From Typhlomys cinereus (taxonomy: Eukaryota > Chordata > Mammalia > Rodentia > Platacanthomyidae), in assembly GCA_023101885.1 (NCBI GenBank), contig JALPQD010000215.1, positions 1,488,001-1,552,000 of the forward strand: DNA of 64,000 nucleotides. Direction: 5' to 3'. This document shows positions 25,701-35,620 of this stretch, in pieces; the first letter of the stretch is position 1, and each line of letters starts with the position of its first letter. The notes beneath the pieces were generated by a model. That model saw only the letters and a program-made list of their open reading frames with translations. It did not search any database and was not told where the DNA came from. A program made the translations under genes and the position numbers.

Positions 25701-28700
25701 TGAGGCTCCCAGTCATGAAGCAGGAAGATGGACGGGCTGGCACAGAACATTGCAAGCCTCTGCTCTCAGGGCCGTTCCGAGACTGTATGAGATGACGGAG
25801 CGGGGCGCCTCTCGTGGCAGGTGCGAGAATGAGGCCACAAAGTCCCACGGTGCCAGGTGCCAAGGCCTAGCCAAGTTGGTCTAGAAAAGGAGTGCTTCTT
25901 TGACCCACATGGGTCATGGGGAGAATGTTCCACTGGGGGGAGATATCACGACCGCCCTTAAAATCCCACTCCCTCCAGTCCAGATGCCCCCGCCATCCCT
26001 CAACGTAAGCAAGGACGACGGGAACAGCTACAGTTTGCGCTGGACCACAAAGGAAATGTCCTATTCACACATCGGCCACACGTTCCAGGTCCAGTTCAAG
26101 AGAGACTCGGACGAGTGGAATGTGAGGCTCTGACCCGGGGCAAGGGGCACCAGGGAGGAGGAGAGTGGGAGAGAGGAGCACACCCAAAGTGGGGGTCCAC
26201 TGCTGGCACCCCCACTGGGGCAGCTGGCCGCTCAGAGCTCCCAATGGGACATGGGTGGATGCCTCTGTTCATCAGGCGACAGACAGACAGACAGACAGCC
26301 CCAGCCCTGGGTGACAGCCCCAGGTTCAAGGAAGTAACATCACATGGTCACAACCAGGTCACGGGGGAGCAGAGTCTTGGGAGAAGAGCAGCAGGACCAC
26401 TGGGAGGGAGAGGAAGGCCAGGGACCATGTCCTCCAGGGAGCACGATCAGACCCGGGTGCACGGCCCTGGGGACAGAGCTGCTGAGACAGGCCCCGCCCA
26501 GCGCAAGCCCCGGCTCCAGAGGCCTGGGACCTCCTGTGGATTCTGGGGCTCTGCAGGGCCCAGAGTAGGGCCAGCCGAATCTTCAAGCATGAAATAGGGA
26601 AACTGAAGTCGGAGAGTGGATCAGCAGGGATCCAGAACTTCACCTCGGCCCAGAGAGCCAGCATTAGGAAGGGAAGTCTCCCAATGGGGGGGACATCATG
26701 CCGCCCCGCAGTGTCTTGGGTCTGGATGTGGCTGTCAGCCCTGGGGAAGGCAGAGCCAGGACCCACACCACTGCTGGGGTGGGGGTGGGGGGCGCTCTAG
26801 TGCCAGGCTACAGAGGGCTCTGTTCTGGAATCCTGTGGGTAGCCAGGGTAGTCTGGGTGTAGATGCAGGGGGGTAGTTGGGGCCCTGTACCAGGCTGGCA
26901 GGTCAGGTTTCAGCACACGTGTCTCTGCAGGACACCAAGACAGAGACACTACCACACGCCCACAGCATGGCACTGCCAATGCTGGAGCCCGCCGCCAGGT
27001 ACCAGGCCAGGGTGAGGGTCATGCCTATCCCCGGCGCCTACCAGGGGATCTGGAGCGAGTGGAGCAAGGAGCAGGCCTGGACTACTGAATGGGGTATGTC
27101 TGCCAACCACCAGGGTCCCCCCGGGGGCGGCCCCACTGCACAGAGGGAGGCCCCAGACGCCGGTGCACCCTGCCCTCCGTCCCCCTGAGGTGTCCTCTGT
27201 TGGAGAGTGACCCAGCTCTGACAGCGTACGCTGCACGGGAGATTCCCAGAGGGAAGAGGGGGGGTCCCCTGCTCGCCAGGCAAACCCGCCTATGAACTGA
27301 GCACTGGGTTCAAATCCAAGCACTCTTATTGATGGGTCTGCCCCCCATCCTCCCTACACCCCCAGCACCTGCAGTCTATATGTTTCCATAGCCCTGGCTG
27401 TGCACAGAGGGCCTGGGGGACATGAGCCCCCTGCCCCGTCCTCGACCAACCATGTTATTTGACAAGGTCATGGCATGAGGAAAACTGCTTCAAGGAAGGC
27501 ATTTTCCGGGATGCGGCTTATCTAGAATAAATATGGAGAGCATGGGGGTCATCAGGTCCAAAGCCTGCTCTCTGTGGAATGACTCACTAGCATCTAAAAT
27601 GGGCAGTTGTTAGGGACTCCTCCCTTTCTGTGAATTGAGTTTTGCCTCTTATTTGCATAGACAATGACCGGTGAATTCCTTCCTCTGGGAATTGAGTTTG
27701 CCTCCTATCTGTTCTTAGATCTCTTTTGTCCTCAGGACTGGCTAGGTTATCACCTCCCCCTACAGTTCCTTCCCTTCACATTTGACATATGTTAATGCAC
27801 GGACCAGATAACTCTGCTCTGAAGGATTCATTGTCCAGTCCCTTTTAGCAACTAAATGTCACGCCTGCCTTTAACTCTACCTGGAGACATCATGTCTGGT
27901 CCTATCCAACAAGTAGATGTCGCTCCTGCCTTTTCTTTGTTAGCCAGAATGTATACATTTTACATAATCTCTGTGGCTATTTGGTGAAGCATTGTAAAGT
28001 AGATAGATTTGGAGGTACTGGGAGAATGGAACAGAGCCTGTTACGTGTAATAGACTGTAATAAGAAGTCCTGTTTGTGCCTTTGCCCTCAAACAATGGGT
28101 TAGGTTCTTGGAAATTGTTTTTACAACCTACTAAAAGGGTAGTTCTTGCTGAGCACACATTACAGGAGATGGGAGGATACGTGTCTCTTTGTTTTCCTCC
28201 CTTTGTGGGTGGAGCGACGTATTCTTTGCCCCCTACCCTGGATTTTCTAACATAAGCTCTGCTCTAAGCTTCAATAAACGAGTTCAGATCACTCAGCCCC
28301 GTGTTGCGTGTCTCCGCCGACTCCTTGTCCACCTATCCCATTCTTGGATCCAGGCTGCAGCCAGACCACAGCAGCCCCCCACACCAGCCTGCACCCCAAT
28401 GTTCCTTCCCCTCTCTTTGCTTCCCAAGTGCTGCCCACCTGGGGGTTGGTTCTCATCCTGGTCTTCGTCACCCTCATCTTGCTCCTGGCCCTCTGTTCCG
28501 GTGGCTTCTATGGGTACAGGTAAGTGTAGTCCCTGAGGTGGGGTGAGTGGAATTGCCAGGGATTGCCAGAGATGGCCCAGCCAGGTACACCCTGCAGTTT
28601 TCAGTATGCACACGGGCCACAGGGTCTCTGGTTACTGTCACGTCCCTGTCTTCCAGGCTGAACAAGAAGTGGAAGGACAAAATCCCCAATCCCAGCAAGA

Positions 28701-31157
28701 GCCAGTTGTTCCAGGTAGGAGGGGTGAGCCCCGATTCCTGACTCTGGTCGGCCCAGCCTTCTCCTTCTCACTGAACAGGTTGGGCGTGTACGTGTGTATG
28801 TGTGTGGGGGTAACAGCTGGGAATCTGAGCCAACAGGAAGCAACCCCAAGGAGAAACAATCTTAAGAACTGCACCCCGAGGAGAAACAATCTTAAGAACT
28901 GCCCAGAGTCACAGAGAAACATCTTCGCCCAGACTCCCACAAGCTCAGAACAGGCTGCTCCTGGTGGGCGGGGACGGGGCTGAAGGACTGTCGCCACCAG
29001 GACAGGACCTGTACCGGCAGTTCATGGTCCCCCTGAGTTGGGCAGGAGAGGTGGCTGCAGTGAGGGTGTCTCCTGGGGGCAGCGGGACCCGCAGCATGGG
29101 GGCTGAGCAGGAAGGGACACGGGCTCCCCGCTTCTCTGGAGAAGATGCCCACCGTGGACACCAGAGACAGGGACCCGCGGCGGGCAGCAGGGCCTGGTGT
29201 CCTCGGGTTCTTGGGGACCCAGGGAAGTCGTAGCTGCTACTCGCAGTCCTGGCATTAGAGTCCCTTGCTCCCATCATGTGAAGCTTCTCCGGCGTGTAGA
29301 GCTCACAGAATCTCCTGCCCTGATTGTTCTCCACGGCTCCGTCCTTCCCTAGTCTCTGCACCCATGAGCTCAACTATCCTTCTTCTTCCAGAATGGAGGG
29401 TGCAAGGGTCCCAGCAGCGTGGCGGCCTTTGCTATCAAGAGCTCTGCTTCCCAGGGACCATGGGGTCTCTTCGCTGGGCTGGACAGGTGAGTATGGTGTA
29501 GGGGCTCCATATCCCACGTCGCGGGCTTGCCTGGGGCAGCTGATGGCTCAAGAGACCCCGCCCGGGAGGTGATTTGCACTGTAGCAGGCAGCATCCAGAC
29601 AGACATGTGGAAGAACTTCCTGATTCCTGGATTGGGGTGGGGCAGATTAGGAGGGGTAGAGGCAGCATTCATGAATGCAGACACCACAAGGGTGTCTGAG
29701 GGGGGCACAGGCAGGATTTGAGCTTCAGCGGTGGCCACTAGTTTCTGTTTGTTGAGAGGGAATAGTAGTCTGAAGGGTAGACACGGGGAAGGAGGGAGCG
29801 GTGACCTGAAGTTGGGGGGCTGCCAGGAAAGGAAGGTGAGGGTGACAGCTAGGGTTGAACTAAGGACTCAGTAAGTGATCATTGGGGCTGCTGAAGTCCT
29901 GTCATTCGTGGGGTCCAGCTCCCCATTGCCCTGGAGTGCTCTATGAGACCTGGGTAGGCTGGGCCCCTAGACCCCCCACCTGTCATGGGTGTGCCATGAA
30001 GTGGTTGGCGCCACCATCGCGGCCTCCGCTGTCCCCACAGGGTGTCGTCAGTGCTTCTCTGGGACAGCGAGGTGTCGCCGCTCACCACAGAGGACCCTAA
30101 TGTTGCCCAAGACCTACCATCTGAGTCTGAGGCGACCCCAGCTGCTGAGGACGCGGCCATAGAGCAGCTCTCCAACCTCAAGTCAACCCCGTCGGCCCCC
30201 TCGGGAAGGCCTGAAGGCCAGACCCCCAGCTTTGACTTCAACGGTCCCTACTTGGGGCCACCCCACAGCCGCTCCCTGCCTGACCTCCTGGGACAGCCAG
30301 CCCCCCTACAGGCCAGCGGGAGCCCAAAGCCAGCAGCACCGCCAGGCTCCCTGCAGTACCTGTGTCTGCCCCCCGGGGGACAGGGGCAGCTGGTCCCTCT
30401 GGCCCAGGCGACGATGGAGCAGGGACAAGCTGCGCACATGGGGTGTGAGCCCAGCCTGGGAACTGAGGGGACCCCTTCCCTGGAATCTGGAGCTGCCCCT
30501 GAACTAAGGGTGGGAAGACAGGACCCCGAGGACAGCCCAGTGGCCGTGCCTATGAGCTCTGGGGACCCCGAGGACCCCGTGGTGGCCTCTGGTTATGTTG
30601 CCCCCGCAGACCTGGTATTCAACCCGGCCACAGGGGACCCGTCTGTGTCCCTGGGTTCCCCTCCAGAGTCCCCCTCCACCCAGAACCACAGCCTCTGTCC
30701 CAAAGTGCCAGGAAGGTCTTCTGAGACCTCAGGCCTTAGACTGCCAGGGTTTGAGGGCTACGTGGAAGTCCCTCCTGTCATGTGCCAGCCCCCCAAATCT
30801 CCTCTGGGAGGCCCTGCTCTTCCCCCTGCCAGCAGCCCCACCATGATCCCGGGGGAGTCCCGGCATGACGGAGCCCCTGTGTCCCCACACCCCGAGGGCC
30901 TTCTGGTCCTGCAGCAGGTCGGAGACTACTGCTTCCTCCCTGGGCTGGGGCCCGGCCCCCTCTCGCCACACAGCAAGTCTTCCCCCCCAGACGCGTGTCC
31001 TGAGATGGGGGACCTAGACCAGGGCTCGCCTGTCAAGAAGCACCCCTGCCAGCCTGCGCCCCAGGTGCCTGCCATCCGGTTCTTCAAGTCTCTCAAGCAG
31101 CAGGACTATCTGTCGCTGCCCCCTTGGGACATCGGTCCGCCTAGGGAGGTGTGCTGA
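16705..31157 (+). CDS. Csf2rb: Cytokine receptor common subunit beta (CSF2RB), copy A, complete, 13 coding exons, 893 aa
   Basis: Type I membrane receptor subunit that pairs with the GM-CSF, IL-3 or IL-5 alpha chains and signals through JAK2/STAT5, Shc-Ras and 14-3-3/PI3K (family knowledge). Coding exons: 16705-16780, 17474-17597, 20092-20285, 22591-22748, 22824-22992, 23437-23572, 23681-23838, 25979-26121, 26931-27093, 28429-28519, 28657-28714, 29392-29486, 30041-31157. All junctions are GT-AG and phases agree, giving 2682 nt including the stop. Seen in the translation: signal peptide (1 to about 23), four cytokine-receptor modules, domain 1 cysteines, WSEWS at 427-431, Y423 and Y-S-H-I at 367-370 in domain 4, a membrane helix (about 445-463), box 1 IPNPSKS (480-486), and tail tyrosines 592, 628, 707, 762, 818 and 878. 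The C-terminus QDYLSLPPW...EVC is diagnostic. Human CSF2RB is 897 aa, so the length fits. The start ATG has A at -3 and G at +4. Confidence 0.96.
17474..17597 (+). CDS. Csf2rb: Csf2rb copy A exon 2: domain 1, first half
   Basis: Residues 26-66, with [15 protein letters not shown], the first conserved disulphide pair of the N-terminal cytokine-receptor domain. The tyrosine of CYNDY corresponds to human Tyr39, a ligand-site residue. Acceptor CCACCAG|ACAC, donor ACAG|GTGGGT. Confidence 0.93.
17805..18029 (-). mobile_element. Dominant-family SINE in copy A intron 2, minus strand
   Basis: GAGGGCACTTGAGCC... to GAGTCATCTTCCCGGCCC, the reverse complement of the family head. Diverged. Confidence 0.65.
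18676..19080 (+). mobile_element. B3-like SINE in copy A intron 2
   Basis: GGGCTGGAGGGATGGCCCAG head. CCAGGCTAGCCCTGTAGGTG and GAGACACGGTCTCGAAACAG match the B3 body. CA-rich tail. Confidence 0.65.
20092..20285 (+). CDS. Csf2rb: Csf2rb copy A exon 3: domain 1, second half
   Basis: Residues 66-131, including [18 protein letters not shown] and [12 protein letters not shown], typical of domain 1 of the beta common chain. Donor CACG|GTGAGG. Confidence 0.93.
22591..22748 (+). CDS. Csf2rb: Csf2rb copy A exon 4: domain 2, first half
   Basis: Residues 132-184 ([12 protein letters not shown]...[15 protein letters not shown]). Protein sequence identical to copy B exon 4. Lies inside the near-identical inverted tract. 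Confidence 0.94.
22824..22992 (+). CDS. Csf2rb: Csf2rb copy A exon 5: domain 2, second half with degenerate WSxWS
   Basis: Residues 185-240. Contains an N-glycosylation sequon (NSS) and the RPSAWSPG segment that stands for WSxWS in domain 2, as in other family members. Identical to copy B at the protein level. Confidence 0.94.
23437..23572 (+). CDS. Csf2rb: Csf2rb copy A exon 6: domain 3, first half
   Basis: Residues 241-285 ([15 protein letters not shown]...LSCSWEV...). One residue (Val/Ile) differs from copy B. Donor GCGCA|GTGAGT. Confidence 0.94.
23681..23838 (+). CDS. Csf2rb: Csf2rb copy A exon 7: domain 3, second half
   Basis: Residues 286-338 ([21 protein letters not shown]...[10 protein letters not shown]). 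Three residues differ from copy B (Arg/His, Phe/Tyr, Tyr/His). The near-identity between arms ends right after this exon. Confidence 0.94.
24010..24190 (+). mobile_element. B3-like SINE remnant in copy A intron 7
   Basis: AGCTGGGCATGGGGTTTATATGCC-type body, GGCAGAGACAGGAGGATC, then TTCTCTGGCCTTCACA before a long CA-rich tail. Confidence 0.55.
24190..24745. repeat. Degenerate CA/CATA-rich tract in copy A intron 7
   Basis: About 550 bp of alternating purine-pyrimidine sequence (ACACAC, ACATGCAC, ATGTACATAC, CGCGCGCAC). The matching intron of copy B lacks it. Confidence 0.9.
25979..26121 (+). CDS. Csf2rb: Csf2rb copy A exon 8: domain 4, first half with Y-x-H-I loop
   Basis: Residues 339-386. 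Tyr367-Ser-His369-Ile370 matches the human Tyr365/His367/Ile368 B'-C' loop needed for high-affinity GM-CSF/IL-5 binding (established for the human chain). One codon longer than copy B. Confidence 0.93.
26931..27093 (+). CDS. Csf2rb: Csf2rb copy A exon 9: domain 4, second half with WSEWS
   Basis: Residues 387-440. Tyr423 matches human Tyr421 of the F'-G' loop. WSEWS at 427-431. Donor ATGGG|GTATGT. Confidence 0.94.
27605..28360 (+). mobile_element. Solo LTR-like element in intron 9 of copy A, sense orientation
   Basis: AT-balanced unique-looking block. It has duplicated U3-like motifs (GAATTGAGTTTTGCC repeated about 70 bp apart), a TG start (about 27608), AATAAA at 28273-28278 and a following pyrimidine/CpG-containing R-U5-like segment. 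No internal retroviral genes are present. Exact ends and target-site duplication were not resolved, so it could be another retroposon with a poly(A) signal. Confidence 0.55.
28429..28519 (+). CDS. Csf2rb: Csf2rb copy A exon 10: transmembrane segment
   Basis: Residues 441-470. A hydrophobic run after VLPTWG is followed by GGFYGYR, which holds the two juxtamembrane tyrosines. Acceptor TTCCCAAG|TG, donor ACAG|GTAAGT. An LTR-like element ends less than 100 bp upstream. Confidence 0.93.
28657..28714 (+). CDS. Csf2rb: Csf2rb copy A exon 11: box 1
   Basis: Residues 471-490, basic LNKKWKDK followed by the proline-rich JAK2-binding box 1 IPNPSKS. Donor TTCCAG|GTAGGA, present once only, unlike copy B. 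Confidence 0.94.
28843..28902 (+). repeat. 30-bp tandem duplication in copy A intron 11
   Basis: Two adjacent copies of a unit ending AGAAACAATCTTAAGAACTGC, differing at one base. Confidence 0.9.
29392..29486 (+). CDS. Csf2rb: Csf2rb copy A exon 12: membrane-proximal tail
   Basis: Residues 491-521 ([13 protein letters not shown]...[13 protein letters not shown]). Weakly conserved linker exon placed by splice sites, phase and similarity to the family (QGPWG). Donor ACAG|GTGAGT. Confidence 0.88.
30041..31157 (+). CDS. Csf2rb: Csf2rb copy A exon 13: cytoplasmic signalling tail and stop
   Basis: Residues 522-893. Carries NGPY592 (Shc site, human Tyr577), HSRSLP with Ser600 (14-3-3 site, human Ser585), LQY628LCLP (Tyr612), SGY707 (Tyr695), EGY762 (Tyr750), GDY818CFLP (Tyr806), QDY878LSLP (Tyr866), then TGA. 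Human numbers are of the mature-chain convention used in the literature. Confidence 0.96.
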
Positions 31158-32580
31158 GGCCTCTGACCTCCCCAGCGGCCTTCTACCCCCCCCCCCCCAC
31201 CATCTCCACAGAGCTGGGAAGCTTCTGTGCTGACAGCCTAGGACATGAGTGCAACCCACCAACCCACCCTCCCCTTGGCCCTCAGTGGACCACCCTGATC
31301 CCTTTTCACTTTCTCTGTCTCTCTGCCTCACAGTTTTCTTTCCAGTTAATTTCTAGAACATCCCATGTATATCCCACTTACCTTGGGTTCGTCTCGTGCC
31401 TGGCTTCCCTGAGTCTATTAGAGCTTCCTTCCATTTCCTCTGGTGCATCGAGGGGGAGACTCATGCAGCCCAGGAGCATCTTAAGGGTCTCCGTATAGTC
31501 ACCACGACATGGCACGCCTCTAGCTGAGCGTGGTATGGGGCCTGCAAGGCGGGTGGGGGAAGACTCAGGGGGACCCTTTGGGGGTCAGACCTTGACAGCA
31601 GGAGGAACGGTGGGAAGCGACAAGGCCCCACCCACCGGGACTGCTGCTTAGGGGTGGGCGTGAGTGTGGAATAAGGGAGGACTCCCAATGCTGTCTGGAG
31701 CTTGGGGTACCCTTCCCATCCTTGCTCAGAGGACTGAGGGCCCTTTGTCATGTAGAGAAATCACTGCGGGGGGCAATGCCAGGTAGGGGCCAGGTTGAGG
31801 AGTCAAAAGAATCCTGAATTCTCTTTTGTATCAACTGTGGAAGAGTTGGGGGGGAGATGATCAAAGGATGGGGTTGCTGGCTCCCCTTGAGTCTGGATGG
31901 TCCAGCTGCTCTCTCTCCAGAAAGACTGCTTGCCTCTAGCTCCAACTGGCCAGGGGCGGCTGGAGGGTCAGCACCAGGCCTGCGCCGGCTACTAGGACTC
32001 TCTTTAAAACCACGACAGCAACTGGTGTACCTAATAAGTTTGTATGAGCTGAAAAAAAAAAAAAAATCAAAAAAAAAAAAAAAAAAACAAACCACGACAG
32101 CATTACAACCTTTTCACCTAACTGCCTGGGCGGCTGCAAGTTTGTGGGATCTTCACTGAGCTCTAGGTCTTTGGGTTTCCCACACCCAGAGCCAGGGGAC
32201 GCTGTGGCATCTGTCCGCTGCTGTGCCCGCTGCCCCTGCACCTGAAAGGTCGCTGCTGTGACCCTCAGCCGCACCCCGACTGCTCCAGCTTCTCTGGATC
32301 TTATTCCCTCAGTGGGGGCCGCGGTCCTGCAGTTCCTGACGTCCAGTCTCAATGTGTGGTGGGCAGAGCGGACGTTGCTGTGGCTTTTCTTGATCAGACC
32401 CTGTCTCCCTGCAAAGGATTTCAAATGTGTCAATGCGGGGCTCCCCCGGTTGTTCAGCGCACTCCTAAGTGGAAGCTTTTGAGAAAAGTGAGCGAGACGG
32501 TCTCCATACCTTGAGATGTTAATGCCCCAAACACCTTGCATTAAGAGGGAAAGTAGTAATAAAATGTGTCACATAACAAA
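31158..32580 (+). other. Csf2rb: Probable 3' UTR of copy A with poly(A) signal AATAAA at 32558-32563
   Basis: No coding potential. Contains a C9-type tract near 31188 and two A-rich runs (about 32050-32087). AATAAA at 32558 is the first clear signal after the stop, followed by a TGTGT-containing stretch, so the transcript end is inferred near 32580. Confidence 0.6.
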
Positions 32581-32639
32581 ACCAGGCCTTGAGTTTGTGT
32601 GTACGTATGTAATGGAAGGTTAATGTTGGGGGTACCATA

Positions 32640-32780
32640 GCATAGTGATGGGTAAAGGTCAGAAGACAAGTTTCCAACAGTCAGTTCTCTCCTTCCACCA
32701 CATGGTCTTCCAAGAGCTGAACTCGGGTCATCAAGTTGTCATACAAGTGTCTTCACCCACTGAGCCATCTCGCCAGCCCA
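32640..32780 (-). mobile_element. SINE-type fragment, minus strand
   Basis: GAGCTGAACTCGGGTCATCA followed by CCACTGAGCCATCTCGCCAGCCC, typical of the head of rodent tRNA-derived SINEs in reverse. Confidence 0.55.
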
Positions 32781-33235
32781 GGATGTTTGGTTCTGAAGAC
32801 ACTCCAGCGAGTGTGGAGACGGCTTCTGTGAATGTGGGCGCCATGGAGAGGCCCTGGCTGTGGTCGGCAGAGAGAAGCAGAAGGGCTTCTGGGAAATCCA
32901 GAAGGGAGAAGGGGAAGGAAGGAGGGGAAACCTGGGGTGAGGGGCGCTCAGACGTCACAGACGGTCCTTGAACTTTACCCGGCGTTCTTGCACTTGCGCC
33001 GTGGTCCTGAGTGGAGAGCCAAGCGAGTGCTTCTTCCTGACGGGCCCATCGCATCATGGGATGGGCGCTTGTAATCCCCAGAGACCAATGTCCGCTCCAT
33101 CAGACCCGCTTTCGTACCCGAGGAAACTTAAGCGCGCAAAGAGTTCTTAACTTGCCCAAATCAACCAGTCCGTCGGGCATGGAGGCAGGATTCACACCCT
33201 GACCCTTGAAAACAAGGTCCCTGTCCTAAAGATGT

Positions 33236-33519
33236 GTGCATATATGTGACAAAGTGACTTCAGGAATCATCCTGGATTGCTTCTACCTCCATTTTGCTTC
33301 ACTCTGGGATTTCCCAGGCTCCACCCACCAGGGTCAGAACAGGCCACCACCATTTCTGCCTGGCCATTTTTACGTGGGATCTGGGATCTGAATTCAGGAA
33401 CTTCTGCTTGGGAAGCAGAGTCCTAACCCCTGAGCCATCTCTCCAGCCTGTTGCTTGGGATTTGAACTCAGCTCCTCATCCTTGCACATACTTTAACTGC
33501 TGAGCCAGCTCCCCAGTCT
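33236..33519 (-). mobile_element. Dominant-family SINE plus a second SINE head, minus strand
   Basis: Element ends CTGAGCCATCTCTCCAGCC at 33449. A further partial head (TGCTGAGCCAGCTCCCCAGTC) follows to 33519. Confidence 0.65.
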
Positions 33520-34689
33520 CTTACACTATTCTTAACGTGGGCTTTGTTTTTCTGGAGCAGTTTGGGGTTCATAGCCACGTTGAGAAGATTCATAGAGCCC
33601 CCTGGCCTCCCCGTGGCCTCTCCCACACCTGGAGTCTGTTCCTCTTAGACCATCTGAGCTACTGTAACAAAGAAAGCCACAGATTGAGGGGCTTGGGAAC
33701 AACAGGAATTTATTTCTCACAGGTCTAGAGTCTGAGAAGCCCACGCTGGAGCGCCGCGAGGCGTGGCACGGTGGCACATGCCTACAATCTTGTCACTTGA
33801 CAGGCTGAGGCACAGTTACCATAAGCTTGGGGCCAACACAGAATTTTAAGGTCAGTCCCAGCCGCAGAGCGAGTCTCAGACCAGCCTGAGCTACACAGTG
33901 AGTGTCAGGCTAGCCTGAGCTACACAGCAAGACCCTCCACGTCTGAAAGAAGAGCAAATGGGCTCTTGCGAAGGCCGAGTCCTCATGGGCCGGTTTTTGC
34001 TGGGTCTGCACACGTCCAAGGGGTGAAGGGTCTTCTGGACCACCAATCCCAATCATAGGGCTGAATCTTCGTGGCTGATCCCCCCCCCCATGCGCCTGTC
34101 CTGCTACTGCTGGCAAGCAGGATTTGGGGACTTGAACACTGAAGGCTACGGCACAGGCTGACCGGCATCCATAGATAGGTGCTGTCACCCAGGAGCCACG
34201 GCGACCTGGGGACGTGGTGTGTGCATGAGCACTCAGAGGAATGCACGGTGCCATGCGCCCCCTGCACACAGTCTTTCAGGGTCTCCATGCTCCTCGGTTC
34301 TCTGCCCATTCCCACCTCTATCCACCGAGCCTTCTATGCCTCCACAATTCAGAACGGGAACCCCGAGGGTCCAGAAGTGCAGGGTCGGCAGGGACCTCTT
34401 CGTGGAAGCCACCTCTTGCCCCCCCATCCTCAGATGCGCAGCTCTGCTTCACCTGCGCTGACTGACCCTGGGGCACGTGAGGGTCCCGCCGTCTCTTCGT
34501 GCCAGGGGAGAAGCCGACGGAGGTGGGCTAGGACCTCGGGCAGGTGCCAGTCTTGGCTGAGTCAGGGCCTTGGAGATCCAGCGGTGACCTCACTGCTTGG
34601 CAGAAGAGCCGGGTAGCTGAACTGAGGCCACGCCCAGTCCTGGGAACCTGGCCCCACCCTGCTTCCAAGAGAGGAGGGCTTGGCCTAGA
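33520..34689. other. Spacer between the convergent genes, no gene seen
   Basis: Apart from the B1-like copy, it holds single-copy sequence and an old interspersed repeat fragment around 33655-33730 (TGTAACAA..ACAGGAATTTATTTCTCACAG). A TTTATT at 33709 is the nearest reverse AATAAA to copy B. I cannot tell whether it serves as its poly(A) signal. Confidence 0.4.
33761..33945 (+). mobile_element. B1-like SINE in the spacer between the genes
   Basis: GCGTGGCACGGTGGCACATGCC start, with the GACCAGCCTGAGCTACACAG motif occurring twice. 7SL-derived pattern. Confidence 0.6.
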
Positions 34690-34968
34690 GAGGGGCAGCC
34701 AGTCTCCAGTGCTGGAGGTGGGGTGGGAGGCAGGCCGTAGCCCCCCCAAACCTACTGCTGGACAAGAAGACCCTCATGGTATGGAGCGACCAGGATCATC
34801 GCATTTCAGGGCTCCCTGAACTCATGCGGGGCTGTTGGGTGTGAGAAAGGGCAGCACTGCTCAGAGCGGCCTTGGGGGTTGGTCACTGGTTGGAGGGAGC
34901 ACAATGTAGCCCTGGAACCTTGGCAGCCTGAGCATTGGGGGCTTCTCTTGGGAAGCATCAGACAGAGA
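34690..34968 (-). pseudogene. Decayed remnant of the distal receptor tail downstream of copy B stop
   Basis: Reading on past the TAG in the same frame, LRLPRFQGYIVLPP (about 34890-34930) matches [15 protein letters not shown] around Tyr762. A little further on, EGLLV.QQ followed by a stop (about 34752-34776) matches [13 protein letters not shown]. Additional stops and indels intervene, and similarity fades beyond about 34690. Confidence 0.75.
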
Positions 34969-35620
34969 CTAGCGTTCTCGTCTCAGAGGAGGTCCCAGAA
35001 GGGAACCCAAGGAGACAGACGGGTCCCCTGTGGGTAGGTTGAATACCAGGTCTGCGGGGGCGACATAACCAGAGGCCACCACGGGGTCCTCGGGGTCCCC
35101 AGCTCTTACAGGCACGGCTACTGGGCTGTCCTCGGGGTCCTGTCTTCCCACCCCTAGCTCAGGGGTGGCCCCAGATTCCAGGGAAGAGGTCCCCTCAGTT
35201 CCCAGGCTGGGTCCGCACCCCACGTGCACAGCTTGTCCCTGCTCCGTCGTCGCCTGGGCCAGAGGGACCAGCTGCCCCTGTCCCCCGGGGGGCAGACACA
35301 GGTACTGCAGGGAACCTGGCGGTGCTGCTGGCTTTGGGCTCCCGCTGGCCTGTAGGGGAGCTGGCTGTCCCAGGGGGTCAGGCAGGGAGCGGCTGTGGGG
35401 TGGCCCCAAGTAGGGACTGTTGAAGTCGAAGCTGGGGGTCTGGCCCTCAGGCCTGCCTGAGGCGACAGATGGGACTGTCTGGGGGTCTGAGAGCTGCTCT
35501 GTGGCCGCGTCCTCAGCAGCTGGGGTCGCCTCAGACTCGGACAGTGGGTCTCGGACAACATTAGGGTCCTCTGTGGTGAGCGGCGACACCTCGGCGTCCC
35601 CCAGATGCACAAATGACATC
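34969..35620 (-). CDS. Csf2rb-like: Copy B exon 13: shortened cytoplasmic tail ending in TAG
   Basis: Residues 522-738. Keeps NSPY592, HSRSLP (Ser600), LQY628LCLP and SGY707, and is about 85 % identical to A until the motif SVSLGS. It then ends [11 protein letters not shown] at the position equivalent to A residue 739. The A exon continues for a further 155 residues. Confidence 0.92.
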
